DNA of 64,000 bases, taken from the NCBI RefSeq assembly GCF_000156715.1, contig NZ_DS999311.1, positions 440,090-504,089 of the forward strand, written 5' to 3'. Below, one piece after another: positions 7,876-17,619 of the stretch (the stretch's first letter is position 1; every line of letters starts with the position of its first letter). The position numbers and the translations under genes were made by a program. The notes under the pieces are model-generated. The model saw only the letters and a list, made by a program, of their open reading frames with translations. It was not told the origin of the DNA and searched no databases. Source of the stretch: Francisella philomiragia subsp. philomiragia ATCC 25015. GTDB taxonomy: Bacteria; Pseudomonadota; Gammaproteobacteria; Francisellales; Francisellaceae.

Positions 7876-10452
7876 ATGAATCAACCAGAAATTAAATATT
7901 TAAAAAACTACAAGCCAAGTAATTATCTTATAAATGAAACACATCTAAAATTTGAACTTAATGAGTCAAAAACTAGAGTGACAGCAAATTTATATATAGT
8001 AGCTAATCCAGCAAATCGTGAAAATAACACACTGGTTTTAGATGGTAATAATCTAAAACTATTATCTATAAAAATAGATAATAAAGAGCTATCAAATACA
8101 GATTTTATAGTTAATGAAAACCAATTAATCATAGATGATGCTCCAGAAAAGTTTGTATTAGAAACAGTGGTAGAGATTAACCCTGAGGCTAATACTTCTT
8201 TGGAAGGTTTATACAAGTCTGGAGAGGTGTTTTGTACACAATGTGAAGCTACAGGATTTAGAAATATTACATATTATCTAGATAGACCAGATGTTATGTC
8301 AGCATTCACAGTAAAAATAATAGCTGATAAGAAAAAATATCCAGTAATTTTATCAAATGGCGATAAAGTTGAGTCCGGATATATTTCAGATACTCAGCAT
8401 TTTGCAGTATGGAAAGATCCATTTAAGAAGCCTTGCTATTTATTTGCTCTTGTAGCTGGAGATCTGGCAAGTATCAAAGATACTTATATCACAAAATCAT
8501 TACGTAAAGTTAGTTTAGAAATATACGCTTTTAAACAAGATATAGATAAATGTCATTATGCAATGCAAGCTGTCAAAGATTCAATGAAATGGGATGAGGA
8601 TAGGTTTGGCTTAGAGTATGACTTAGATACTTTTATGATAGTAGCTGTGCCAGATTTTAATGCTGGTGCAATGGAGAATAAAGGTCTAAATATTTTTAAT
8701 ACCAAATATATTATGGCTAGTGATAAGACTGCTACAGATAAAGATTTTGAGTTGGTACAAAGTGTAGTGGGACATGAATATTTTCATAATTGGACAGGCG
8801 ATAGAGTTACTTGTAGAGACTGGTTCCAGCTTAGCTTAAAAGAAGGCTTGACTGTATTTAGAGATCAAGAATTTACTTCTGATTTAAACTCAAGAGATGT
8901 TAAACGTATAGACGATGTACGTATTATTAGAAGTGCTCAATTTGCTGAAGATGCTAGTCCAATGTCTCACCCTATCCGCCCAGAGTCTTACATTGAGATG
9001 AATAATTTCTATACTGTAACGGTTTATCATAAAGGTGCTGAGATAATTCGTATGATTCATACCCTACTAGGTGAACAAGGCTTCCAAAAAGGTATGAAAC
9101 TATACTTTGAAAGACACGATGGACAAGCTGTCACTTGTGATGATTTTGTAAATGCTATGGCAGATGCTAATAATCGTGATTTTAGCTTATTTAAAAGATG
9201 GTATGCTCAATCAGGTACACCAAGCATTAAAGTTACAGAAAACTATGATGCAGAAAATCAAATTTATAGTCTAACGCTAGAGCAAACTACTCCGCCAACA
9301 GCAGATCAAAAAGAAAAACAAGCTCTTCATATACCTGTTAAAATGGGGCTTATTACTCCAGAGGGTGAAAATATAGAGGAGCAAGTCATTGAGCTAAAAG
9401 AGCAAAAACAAACTTATACTTTTGAGAATATTACAGCAAAACCAGTAGCTTCTTTATTTAGAGATTTTTCGGCACCTGTAAAAGTTGAGCATGAGCGTGC
9501 CGAAGAAGAGCTATTACATATCGTTAAGTATGATAATAACGCTTTTAATCGTTGGGATTCTTTACAGCAATTAGCTACTAAAATGATATTAAACAATGCT
9601 GATGTAGATGCTGAGTTTTTAAATGCTTTTAAATCAATCTTACATGATAAAGATTTAGATAAAGCTTTAATTAGTGATGCTCTGATGATACCAACTGAGT
9701 CTACAATTGCTGAGTCAATGCCTGTAATTATGGTTGATGATATTGTCAACTCTCGCAAAAAAGTCATGAATCAGCTAGCAGATAAACTAAAAGATGATTG
9801 GTTAGAGGTATATCAACAATGTAATGATAATAAGCCGTATAGCCTATCAGCTGAGCAAATTGCTAAAAGAAAGCTCAAAGGAGTCTGCTTGAGCTATCTG
9901 ATGAATGCTAGTGATCAAAGCCAAGGGTTAGAGTTAGCACAACAGTTATTTGATAATGCTGATAATATGACAGATCAGCAAACAGCATTTTCAGCGTTAC
10001 TAAAGTCTAATGATAAACAAGTTCGAGATAATGCTATCAATGAGTTCTATAACCGTTGGAAGCATGAGGATTTAGTAGTAAATAAATGGCTACTATCTCA
10101 AGCTCAAATATCTCATGAGTCAGTTTTAGATATAGTCAAAGGCTTAGTTAAACATCCTGCATATAACCCTAAAAATCCTAACAAAGTTTATTCACTAATT
10201 GGCGGTTTTGGCGCTAATTTCTCACAATATCATCGTAAAGATGGTTTAGGATATGCTTTCATGGCTGATACAGTACTAGCGCTTGATAAAATTAATCATC
10301 AAGTTGCAGCAAGAATGGCTCGAAATCTAATGAGTTGGAAGCGCTATGACTCTGATAGACAAGCTATGATGAAACAAGCTCTTGAGAAAATTAAAGCTTC
10401 AAATCCAAGTAAAAATGTCTTTGAAATTGTTAGTAAGAGCTTGGAGTTGTAG
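7876..10452 (+). CDS. pepN: aminopeptidase N (M1 family)
   Basis: Zinc aminopeptidase that removes N-terminal residues from peptides. Of 858 residues, GAMEN lies at 264-268 and the zinc site is HEYFH (300-304) with Glu323 18 residues on, the complete M1 pattern. The long helical C-terminal part and the absence of a signal peptide match the cytosolic PepN of E. coli (about 870 residues). A TATAAT lies at 7813-7818, 58 bases upstream, in an otherwise empty 123-base gap. The gene converges on the next one, separated by only 17 bases with an A/T-rich palindrome. Confidence 0.95.
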   Translation: MNQPEIKYLKNYKPSNYLINETHLKFELNESKTRVTANLYIVANPANRENNTLVLDGNNLKLLSIKIDNKELSNTDFIVNENQLIIDDAPEKFVLETVVEINPEANTSLEGLYKSGEVFCTQCEATGFRNITYYLDRPDVMSAFTVKIIADKKKYPVILSNGDKVESGYISDTQHFAVWKDPFKKPCYLFALVAGDLASIKDTYITKSLRKVSLEIYAFKQDIDKCHYAMQAVKDSMKWDEDRFGLEYDLDTFMIVAVPDFNAGAMENKGLNIFNTKYIMASDKTATDKDFELVQSVVGHEYFHNWTGDRVTCRDWFQLSLKEGLTVFRDQEFTSDLNSRDVKRIDDVRIIRSAQFAEDASPMSHPIRPESYIEMNNFYTVTVYHKGAEIIRMIHTLLGEQGFQKGMKLYFERHDGQAVTCDDFVNAMADANNRDFSLFKRWYAQSGTPSIKVTENYDAENQIYSLTLEQTTPPTADQKEKQALHIPVKMGLITPEGENIEEQVIELKEQKQTYTFENITAKPVASLFRDFSAPVKVEHERAEEELLHIVKYDNNAFNRWDSLQQLATKMILNNADVDAEFLNAFKSILHDKDLDKALISDALMIPTESTIAESMPVIMVDDIVNSRKKVMNQLADKLKDDWLEVYQQCNDNKPYSLSAEQIAKRKLKGVCLSYLMNASDQSQGLELAQQLFDNADNMTDQQTAFSALLKSNDKQVRDNAINEFYNRWKHEDLVVNKWLLSQAQISHESVLDIVKGLVKHPAYNPKNPNKVYSLIGGFGANFSQYHRKDGLGYAFMADTVLALDKINHQVAARMARNLMSWKRYDSDRQAMMKQALEKIKASNPSKNVFEIVSKSLEL

Positions 10453-10469
10453 TTTTTTTAAAAAAGGAT

Positions 10470-11261
10470 TTATATAGCTTCATAAACTTCCATATCCGTA
10501 TTTTCAAATTTTATGTAATAACTTATAACATCAGATGATAGCTTAGGACTAGATACAGGAATTTTATTGAGCCAAAACAAAAAATGTAACAGAGTATCTT
10601 CATTAGTTTTGAAAAAAATTAAACCTATAGGTAGTGTACCTCTATCAAAAAAACCACCTTCCCTATTATTGAAAAGAATGCCTTTATTATTAATTATGAT
10701 AAAATCAAATTGATTGTTTCTTTCTACTTTATTTTTAGAGTAATACTGTTTTATGTGTTCTATTAACGTCTCATTATTAGAGAAGGATTCATTCGTGAAT
10801 ATAAAAGTATAAATTTTATATATGTCATCTTTATAGTTTTTTATATCATCAGTATTAAATAAGCTTGTTTTTACTCTTGTTAATTCCTTTACACTTTTTA
10901 TTTGAGTTAATGCTCTAAGTATTTCATCTTTATCTAATTTAGGCTTTATTTCTATAGCAGCATCGACTCCATCAGCAAAAATTACAGAATATAAGCCATT
11001 CGTATTTGATAAAGTATTAGGGTGTTGAGGATTGAGTATTATGCAGTCTATAGATTTACTTCTATTTCCAAAACTATCTACTATATTACCTTTTGCTATT
11101 CTATATGGAAAAGGGAAGTATTTAGATATAAAGTTTTTAATAAGAGGTTCTCTTCTATCGGAAACCTCTTGAGAAGTTCCTTTACCTTCAAAAGAAGCTT
11201 TTTTAAATCCTGTGTCTATCTCCGTGGCTTCAAAATTAAGAAGTTTTCTTAAGTCATTCAT
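10470..11261 (-). CDS. DUF6602-type, PD-(D/E)xK nuclease-like protein
   Basis: This 263-residue soluble protein fits the DUF6602 pattern: an N-terminal KGTSQEVSDRREPLIKNF helix, KGNIVDSFGNRSKSIDCII with Asp72, then AAIEIKPKLD with Glu104 and Lys106. The D...ExK arrangement on predicted strands suggests the restriction-endonuclease fold. The family's biological role is not established to my knowledge; neighbouring use in defence islands is plausible but nothing around it here is a defence gene. The ATG has a good AGGTAAG site 8 bases upstream. It is divergent from ribokinase and convergent with pepN, so it is a single-gene unit. Confidence 0.7.
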   Translation of the reverse strand: MNDLRKLLNFEATEIDTGFKKASFEGKGTSQEVSDRREPLIKNFISKYFPFPYRIAKGNIVDSFGNRSKSIDCIILNPQHPNTLSNTNGLYSVIFADGVDAAIEIKPKLDKDEILRALTQIKSVKELTRVKTSLFNTDDIKNYKDDIYKIYTFIFTNESFSNNETLIEHIKQYYSKNKVERNNQFDFIIINNKGILFNNREGGFFDRGTLPIGLIFFKTNEDTLLHFLFWLNKIPVSSPKLSSDVISYYIKFENTDMEVYEAI

Positions 11262-11396
11262 TTTTACTTACCTATATTACTTATGCTACTATTGTTTGTG
11301 ATTAGAATTAATTTATTTGATTATTTTATTTTTATAGTGCTATACCTTATAAATACTTATAATAGACTTATTAATTATTTAAAAGCAAGAATAAAT

Positions 11397-12317
11397 ATGT
11401 CAGTAGTTGTTATAGGAAGCGCTAATAGGGATTTAGTTGTAAAAGTTGATCAACTTGCGCAAAAAGGTCAAACGATAATAAGTCAAAATTATGAAGAGTT
11501 TTGTGGTGGTAAAGGAGCTAATCAAGCTGTAGCTGCAAGAAGACTTGGCGAAAATGTAACTTTTATTACAAATCTTGGTAAAGATAGTTTTGGAGATAGG
11601 CTTTTAGAGTTTTATAAAAAAGAAGGTCTAGATAGCTTAACTATCAATCAAGATTCTAGTAGCAATACAGGCTTGGCTTTTATTTGCGTTGATAGTCAGG
11701 GTCAAAATATTATTAATGTAGTAATGGGTGCTAATGCTAAATTAGATCAGCAAGTTTTGGACAAACATAATCAAAAAATCCAACAAGCTAATATCATACT
11801 AACTCAGCTAGAAACTCCTTTGGAAACTATTGAGTATTTAGCAAATAAAATCACTGATAAACAAACATTTATATTAAACCCTGCCCCAGCAAGAGAGCTA
11901 CCTCAAGAATTACTCAAAAAGGTAGATATTTTAACGCCAAATGAGACTGAGGCATCTATTTTGTCAGGTATAGAGGTTAAAGATGTAAATACAGCTAAGC
12001 AGGCAGCAAATGAGTTGCATAATAAAGGTGTATCTACAGTTATAATAACTTTGGGCGAGCAAGGTGCTCTATTATCAAAAAATAATGGTCAAGAACAAAA
12101 ATTATTTGCTACTAAAAAAGTAGATGTGGTAGACACTACTGCTGCAGGAGATACTTTTAATGGTGTTTTGGCATTTTGTCTAGACAAAGGACTATCTATA
12201 GAACAATCAATCGAGATAGCTAATACAGCAGCAGCTCTAGCAGTAACTGTAGAGGGAGCAGAAGATTCAGCACCTACTTTAGAGAAATTAAATACTTATT
12301 TAGAACAAAAAATATAA
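11397..12317 (+). CDS. rbsK: ribokinase (PfkB family)
   Basis: Phosphorylates ribose to ribose 5-phosphate. It has the first PfkB signature GGKGANQAVAARRLG near residue 40 and the second, DTTAAGDTFNG, with catalytic Asp252. I start at ATG 11397 (MSVVVIGSANRDLVV), giving 306 residues as in other ribokinases; an upstream ATG at 11283 adds 38 hydrophobic residues with no homology and spans a TATAAT at 11358-11363 that is likely the promoter. A sugar carrier follows 16 bases later. Another PfkB sugar kinase is possible, but the length and motifs suit ribokinase. Confidence 0.88.
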   Translation: MSVVVIGSANRDLVVKVDQLAQKGQTIISQNYEEFCGGKGANQAVAARRLGENVTFITNLGKDSFGDRLLEFYKKEGLDSLTINQDSSSNTGLAFICVDSQGQNIINVVMGANAKLDQQVLDKHNQKIQQANIILTQLETPLETIEYLANKITDKQTFILNPAPARELPQELLKKVDILTPNETEASILSGIEVKDVNTAKQAANELHNKGVSTVIITLGEQGALLSKNNGQEQKLFATKKVDVVDTTAAGDTFNGVLAFCLDKGLSIEQSIEIANTAAALAVTVEGAEDSAPTLEKLNTYLEQKI

Positions 12318-12333
12318 TATATGGAGATTTAAA

Positions 12334-13338
12334 ATGGTTGTACTACACTCGTACGGTGTTGCGGTATTTTTTTGCATAATTACGATGCTATGTTGGGGTT
12401 CTTGGGCAAATACACAAAAGCTCTCGACAAAAGAATGGCCTTTTCAGCAGTATTATTGGGATTATGCTTTAGGGATTTTGATAGTATCTTTTGTCTTAGC
12501 TATAACTATGGGAAGTTTTGGTACAGAAGGTAGATCATTCTTTAGTGATATTTCTCAAGCGTCATCTGAGAGTTTTATTTATGCTTTTATGGGTGGTGTG
12601 GTTTTTAACTTAGCTAATATACTACTTGTAGCTGCTATTGATATTGCAGGAATGTCTGTAGCTTTTCCTTTAGCTATTGGTTTGGCTCTAGTCATAGGTG
12701 TGATTACAAACTATATAGCAACACCTCTAGGTCAGCCTGTAGTATTGTTATTAGGAGTTTTAAGTGTACTTGCAGCAATTATCGTTGATGCAATTATATA
12801 TAAACGAATATCTGATAATAAAAACAAAAATATGCTCAAAGGCTTTATAGTTTCTATTATTTCAGGTATTTTGATGGGCTTTTTCTATCCTTTGGTTATT
12901 AAGTCTATATCAAGTGATTTTATAACTCCTCAAGCTGGTTTAATGACGCCATATACTGCTAGTTTTATATTTGCTGTAGGGATTTTTGTATCTAATTTTG
13001 TGATTAATGGTTGGATGATTAAATTCCCTATTTCAGGTAAAAAGCTTAATTTCAAAGACTACTTTTCAAAAGGCTCTCCTTGGTTACATACTATAGGTAT
13101 TTTAGGTGGCGTTATTTGGGGAGTTGGTTCTTGTCTTAACTTTATAGCTTCTGGTATTGCTGGACCTTCTATATCTTATGGTTTGGGTCAAGGTGCAACA
13201 ATGATAGCAGCATTTTGGGGCGTATTTATTTGGAAAGAATTTGCCAAAGCACCAAAAGGTACAAATAAGTTGATAGTACTAATGTTTATAACTTATATTT
13301 TAGGATTAACACTTATTGTTTTTGCGAGAAATATCTAA
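12334..13338 (+). CDS. GRP/RbsU-family sugar permease
   Basis: A 334-residue integral membrane protein with about ten hydrophobic segments. The start (MLCWGSWANTQKL, then QQYYWDYALG) and the repeated glycine-rich helices match the glucose/ribose porter (GRP) family of the drug/metabolite superfamily. Ribokinase lies directly upstream with a short gap, so ribose or another pentose is the likely substrate, by context only. GGAG precedes the ATG. Confidence 0.8.
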   Translation: MVVLHSYGVAVFFCIITMLCWGSWANTQKLSTKEWPFQQYYWDYALGILIVSFVLAITMGSFGTEGRSFFSDISQASSESFIYAFMGGVVFNLANILLVAAIDIAGMSVAFPLAIGLALVIGVITNYIATPLGQPVVLLLGVLSVLAAIIVDAIIYKRISDNKNKNMLKGFIVSIISGILMGFFYPLVIKSISSDFITPQAGLMTPYTASFIFAVGIFVSNFVINGWMIKFPISGKKLNFKDYFSKGSPWLHTIGILGGVIWGVGSCLNFIASGIAGPSISYGLGQGATMIAAFWGVFIWKEFAKAPKGTNKLIVLMFITYILGLTLIVFARNI

Positions 13339-13346
13339 AAATAAAA

Positions 13347-14300
13347 CTATATATTTATAGTTTCACCAATTTTTAAAATCAAAGCATTTTCTTCACCATA
13401 TTTTTGATTTATAGCTGCTTGTTTGAATCTTTTAGGTGGCTCAAAAAACGGCTCTGGTGTAAGTCTGATAGTTCCCCAGTGCATGCCTATGGTTTTGGTC
13501 GCTTTGATATCTTTGGCTATTTGAATTGCTTCTTCCGGAGTAGCATGTACAGAACACATAAAATCACGAGGCTCGTATGCTCCTATACCTATTAAAGCCA
13601 GATCAAAATATTCTTCTTTTTTACCAATTTCTTTAAATACATCGCCATAAGCAGTATCTCCTGAGAACCATATTTTCTTGTCTTTATATTTGATTGAGAA
13701 GCTAGCCCATAGAGTTTTATTTCTATCAAATAATCCTCGACCAGAAAAATGAACGCATGGTAAACAGCCTATAGTAATATCATTTATATTAATCTCTTGC
13801 CACCAGTTCATTTCGGTTACATTTTTAAAACCTCTTTTGATAAAGAAATTACTAAGCCCTAGAGGCACTACTACTTTGATATTTTCTTTATTTGGAAAGT
13901 TCTTTATAACTTTTGAGTCTAAATGATCATAATGATTATGGCTAATAATAATCATATCAATTTTTGAAAGCTCACTTAAATCTAAAGGAGAAAATATTTC
14001 TCGTTTTGGTCCTAAAAATCCAGGCCCAGCATTTTTACTTAAAAAAGGATCTGTAACAATAAAATATTCATTAAGCTTAATCAAAAAAGCAGCATGCCCT
14101 AACCAAGTAATACTATAATCATTTGATTTATCTAATTGTTCTAAAGCTTGTTGTTTTTCTAAAACATGGTCTTTAGAAAAACTTTCTTTATGCTTTTTAA
14201 ACATAGTAGAAAAAATAAATCTTAAAAAATCTCTACTTCCTCCTTTGCGCATGGGGCTACCTAGAGGATTTGAGAACTTATTATTTGGATATTTCATCAT
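13347..14300 (-). CDS. NAPE-PLD-like metallo-beta-lactamase-fold hydrolase
   Basis: The 317-residue protein has the metallo-beta-lactamase metal site HNHYDH (121-126), preceded by TWLGHAAFLIKL, VTDPFLS and GPKR, and followed by FSGDTAYGD and GMHWGT. This set is typical of the N-acyl-phosphatidylethanolamine phospholipase D/UlaG-like branch, acting on a phosphodiester or lactone; the true substrate is unknown. Its ATG lies inside the end of the sulfide:quinone reductase gene (20-base overlap), so the two are translationally coupled. The pairing hints at a shared role, but this branch differs from the ETHE1 persulfide dioxygenases. Confidence 0.82.
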   Translation of the reverse strand: MMKYPNNKFSNPLGSPMRKGGSRDFLRFIFSTMFKKHKESFSKDHVLEKQQALEQLDKSNDYSITWLGHAAFLIKLNEYFIVTDPFLSKNAGPGFLGPKREIFSPLDLSELSKIDMIIISHNHYDHLDSKVIKNFPNKENIKVVVPLGLSNFFIKRGFKNVTEMNWWQEININDITIGCLPCVHFSGRGLFDRNKTLWASFSIKYKDKKIWFSGDTAYGDVFKEIGKKEEYFDLALIGIGAYEPRDFMCSVHATPEEAIQIAKDIKATKTIGMHWGTIRLTPEPFFEPPKRFKQAAINQKYGEENALILKIGETINI

Positions 14301-15567
14301 CTTTTACTTTTGATATTCCTAGCATTCGCATCATTATTTTTTCAAAAAATGGTTCACTAACACCATGCTTAACTTTATAAGTATAGTATTTCTCAAAAGC
14401 CACCTTGGCATAGTGAACTAACTTACCTTCATAATACCAGTCATGTTCACGAGGTTTAAATTGAGGGATTGCGGCAAAGGCAACTCCGCCATCACCAAAA
14501 TCGGCAAAACATACAGCATTTAGAGTAGCCTGAGTATGTTGTTCTTCTCCATTTAAAACAGCTTTTAGATTACTAGCTATTGCTGTGACCATTGATTCTA
14601 TCATATACCCTGTTTTAGGAGCTCCTGTAGGTATTATAGTCTTCTCAACGGGAGGGATAGCAACACAAACACCTAATGAATAAATATTTGGATATTTAGG
14701 ATTAGCTTGATGTTTATCAACGATAATAAAGCCCTTAGGATTAACTAGTCCTTCGATATTAGCAAAAGCATCAATTCCTTTAAATGAGGGAAGAATCATA
14801 TTAAAAATACTTCTGATAGTATGTTGCTGTTTTATACTTCCATTATCGTCATATTCATCAACATATATATTCTCAGCATCTATTTTTGTGATTTTAGCAT
14901 TACAAATCCAATTAATGTTTCGTTTTTTAAACTCTTCTTCTAGAAGCTTTGGTGAGTCTCCAACTCCAGCTAATCCAAGATGTCCTAGGTATGGTTCAGA
15001 AGTAACAAAAGTAATAGGGGTTTGTTCACGAATATTATGCTTTCTTAGATCAGTATCTATTATTAGAGCAGTTTCATAAGCAGGCCCAAAGCAAGATGCT
15101 CCTTGTGCTGCACCTACAACTACAGGACCGGGGTTTTTGAGTACTTTATCCCAGTCAGATGCTGCTTTGGTTGCATGATCAATAGTACATACAGAATGAC
15201 TATATAAATCTGGTCCCATACCTTCAATTTCATCAAAGGCTAATTTTGGACCTGTTGCTATTATCAGGTAATCATAAGTTATTTCTTTGTCGTTAAAAAG
15301 TACTAATTTATTTTCATCAGGATAGAGTTTTTTTACTCCATCAGATACAAAATTTATGCCTGCTTTTTCTATATAATTACTAATAGTAAATTCAACGTCT
15401 TCTCTAGAACGCCAATTTACCATTACCCAAGGGTTTGAAGGAACAAAATTAAATTTATCTCCTTTAGATATTAATATGATTTCATGATCATTACCAATTG
15501 CTTCTTTTAGTTCATATGCCATTGGTATTCCACCAATACCAGCACCAATTATTACTATACGGGCCAT
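14281..15567 (-). CDS. sqr: sulfide:quinone oxidoreductase
   Basis: Membrane-peripheral flavoprotein that oxidises sulfide and passes electrons to quinone. The N-terminus has the FAD dinucleotide fold (IVIIGAGIGGIP) and three cysteines of the active site are present: Cys127 in SHSVCTIDHA, Cys159 in GASCFGPAYE and Cys353 in NAVCFADFG. The SEPYLGHLG and IPPVEKT-PTGAPKTG segments closely follow the Acidithiobacillus-type enzyme as I recall it, so type I is likely. The 428-residue length is normal. A strong GGGGAGAAGAT site precedes the ATG. The protein may detoxify sulfide or feed the respiratory chain. Confidence 0.9.
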   Translation of the reverse strand: MARIVIIGAGIGGIPMAYELKEAIGNDHEIILISKGDKFNFVPSNPWVMVNWRSREDVEFTISNYIEKAGINFVSDGVKKLYPDENKLVLFNDKEITYDYLIIATGPKLAFDEIEGMGPDLYSHSVCTIDHATKAASDWDKVLKNPGPVVVGAAQGASCFGPAYETALIIDTDLRKHNIREQTPITFVTSEPYLGHLGLAGVGDSPKLLEEEFKKRNINWICNAKITKIDAENIYVDEYDDNGSIKQQHTIRSIFNMILPSFKGIDAFANIEGLVNPKGFIIVDKHQANPKYPNIYSLGVCVAIPPVEKTIIPTGAPKTGYMIESMVTAIASNLKAVLNGEEQHTQATLNAVCFADFGDGGVAFAAIPQFKPREHDWYYEGKLVHYAKVAFEKYYTYKVKHGVSEPFFEKIMMRMLGISKVKDDEISK

Positions 15568-15714
15568 AATATCTTCTCCCCAATATTACACAGTAACTAT
15601 ATGATTAATATTACCATACATAAGTTTGACAAATTAACTTTGAGGATTTTTATAGAGATAATATTCTTCATAATGTATATTTGAAATTATACAAATATTA
15701 CCAAGTAGGTAGCT

Positions 15715-15927
15715 ATGAAAACTGTAAACTTTGAAAAATTATATACTGACTTTACAAGTATCTTTGATTTATGTAGATATACAAATGAATCTCTAGAAGA
15801 AGAGATTATTAGAAGAGTAAAAGAAGATAATATCACTGAGGGTATGTTTCTTTTTAGATTTAGATTAGTGATATTTAAGTTTGAAGTAGCTAATGATTCT
15901 GTCGAATATATTGGATATGAAAAATAA
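15715..15927 (+). CDS. small protein of unknown function (70 aa)
   Basis: I do not recognise this short, charged soluble protein. It has a clear AGGTAG ribosome site 5-8 bases before ATG, so it is probably a real gene. The middle is rich in Glu, Arg and Lys (EEEIIRRVKED) and probably helical, the end is a mixed strand region. A second small gene starts 11 bases after its stop, so the two are likely one unit, divergent from the sulfide:quinone reductase gene. Confidence 0.55.
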   Translation: MKTVNFEKLYTDFTSIFDLCRYTNESLEEEIIRRVKEDNITEGMFLFRFRLVIFKFEVANDSVEYIGYEK

Positions 15928-15938
15928 TTAGATGTGTC

Positions 15939-16226
15939 ATGACGGCTTTATTTATTATTTTAGGTATTTTGTTTCTAATTTTTTTACCTATTATTAACAT
16001 ATATATTCCATTGGGTAATTTTCCAAGAATCCCAGATTCTATTAATGAAAATTATGATTTAAACCCTAATAAAAGAAAAGTTGGTGAGTCTGATGAAGAG
16101 TATCGTAAAAGATTACGAGAGTTAAATCCTAATCCAAAGCCTTTATTTACAATTAAAAGCTTTTGTATCACATTTATTACAGTACTCTTACTCCTTATAC
16201 TTTTTTTTATATTTTTATTTTTTTAG
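15939..16226 (+). CDS. small membrane protein of unknown function (95 aa)
   Basis: Two hydrophobic segments (about residues 2-27 and 72-95) flank a polar proline- and asparagine-rich loop of about 45 residues containing DPxLNPNKRK-like and LNPNPKP sequence. No family is recognised. It follows the 70-residue gene closely and its end overlaps the converging MFS gene by 20 bases. The ribosome site is weak, so coupling to the upstream gene is likely. Confidence 0.55.
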   Translation: MTALFIILGILFLIFLPIINIYIPLGNFPRIPDSINENYDLNPNKRKVGESDEEYRKRLRELNPNPKPLFTIKSFCITFITVLLLLILFFIFLFF

Positions 16227-17448
16227 TATGGGAAGTTATATTTAGAATAAGAGAACCTACTAAAGATAATACTGCTGTAATAATAGCAATAAAAGCAGGT
16301 ATATAAAGTGTATGGTACTCTAAAATCAGAGTCTGTGTTATAAGAGGCATAAATCCAACGAAAACAGCAGAACCTAAACCATAACCAATTCCCATACCAA
16401 CTAGTCTTACTTTGACAGGTAGAGCATTAATACATCTATATTGAGCAATCATAATATAAGCACTAAAAAAAATACTATAGACTAAATATGCAACCATATA
16501 GTGTGAATTATGAATAAAAGCATAGCATAACCAGATAGATAATATTGATGATAAAACTAAGAACCAATTATCCAATTTTGGAATGCTATCTTTCTTTATT
16601 AGTAATGCTGATAGTAAGCCAAATAAACACATCATAAGTAAGCCTATAATACTAATCTTGAGCATACTGTTAGAGCTATAACTAGATAGATTTGTTAAAT
16701 AGCTTGGTAAAGCATAATAGAACAATGTAATACAAGACATAACATTAGCAGTCATCAAAAAACAACCTAATAACGGCATTTTGTAATGTTTGAATAGCTC
16801 AATAATTGGATTTTTTGTCAGTTGATTAGTTTGTAATAATTGTGTAAAAAGAGGACTCTCATGCAGCTCTTTTCTTATATAAAAAGTAACAATTCCTAGC
16901 GTAGAACCAAGTATAAAAGCAATTCTCCAAGCATAATTCTCAGGGAAAATAAAATTAAGTATTATCGTTAGTAGTTTAGCAAGCATTACACCTATAGCTG
17001 CAGAGATCATTATTGCTGCGATAGGATATATTTTGTTAGTAATGATAGTTTCGTTTAGATATGTAAATGCACTATTGACCTCTCCACCAGCAGAAAGACC
17101 TTGCATAATACGAAAAGTAAGTAATAGTAAACCAGCATATATTCCTATGACTGAAGCATCAGGTATAAGACCAATACCTAATGTGCCAATTGTCATCAAA
17201 AGTACAGCAGCTACCAATACTTTTTTGCGTCCAACTCTATCACCAATTTGTCCAAAAATAATACCGCCAATAGGTCTTGTAACAAAACCTAAAGCAAATA
17301 TTAAAAGTATGATAATTTGTGAGTTAGAACTATGAAGTAAATGAGCTCCGATTACTTCAGAAAAGCTCAGATAGATTATAAAATCAAAATATTCTAGAAC
17401 CATGCCTAAAGAACAAAGAAAAATAGTTTTTAGTTGTAAGTCTTTCAT
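16207..17448 (-). CDS. MFS transporter, metabolite:H+ symporter type
   Basis: About twelve membrane segments in 413 residues. The N-terminal GMVLEYFDFIIY and the GQIGDRVGRKK loop between helices 2 and 3 place it in the metabolite:H+ symporter (ProP-like) group, which carries organic acids, betaines or proline. The substrate cannot be told from sequence. I prefer ATG 17448 (MKDLQLKTIFL) because an ATG 48 bases upstream adds a segment without transporter features. A related carrier lies at 32871-34133. Confidence 0.83.
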   Translation of the reverse strand: MKDLQLKTIFLCSLGMVLEYFDFIIYLSFSEVIGAHLLHSSNSQIIILLIFALGFVTRPIGGIIFGQIGDRVGRKKVLVAAVLLMTIGTLGIGLIPDASVIGIYAGLLLLTFRIMQGLSAGGEVNSAFTYLNETIITNKIYPIAAIMISAAIGVMLAKLLTIILNFIFPENYAWRIAFILGSTLGIVTFYIRKELHESPLFTQLLQTNQLTKNPIIELFKHYKMPLLGCFLMTANVMSCITLFYYALPSYLTNLSSYSSNSMLKISIIGLLMMCLFGLLSALLIKKDSIPKLDNWFLVLSSILSIWLCYAFIHNSHYMVAYLVYSIFFSAYIMIAQYRCINALPVKVRLVGMGIGYGLGSAVFVGFMPLITQTLILEYHTLYIPAFIAIITAVLSLVGSLILNITSHTKKIKI

Positions 17449-17619
17449 TTTTTTATCTCTAATTTCAAAGTTTAAAAAAAGGAACCTAATATGCAATAAT
17501 TAGATCAAATTGTTCGTAAGATAATATCATGAAAATAACTAAACTATAGCGAATATGGTTTTGTAAAAAACAAAAAAATAAGTCATTTTTGCTTTATAAA
17601 AGAAACTATTTTAATCATC

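Noticed and set aside
11283..11396. Upstream ATG extending ribokinase by 38 residues
   Set aside because: The extension is a hydrophobic, Ile/Leu/Phe-rich translation of AT-rich DNA that contains a perfect -10 box, and ribokinases begin at the MSVVVIGS position.
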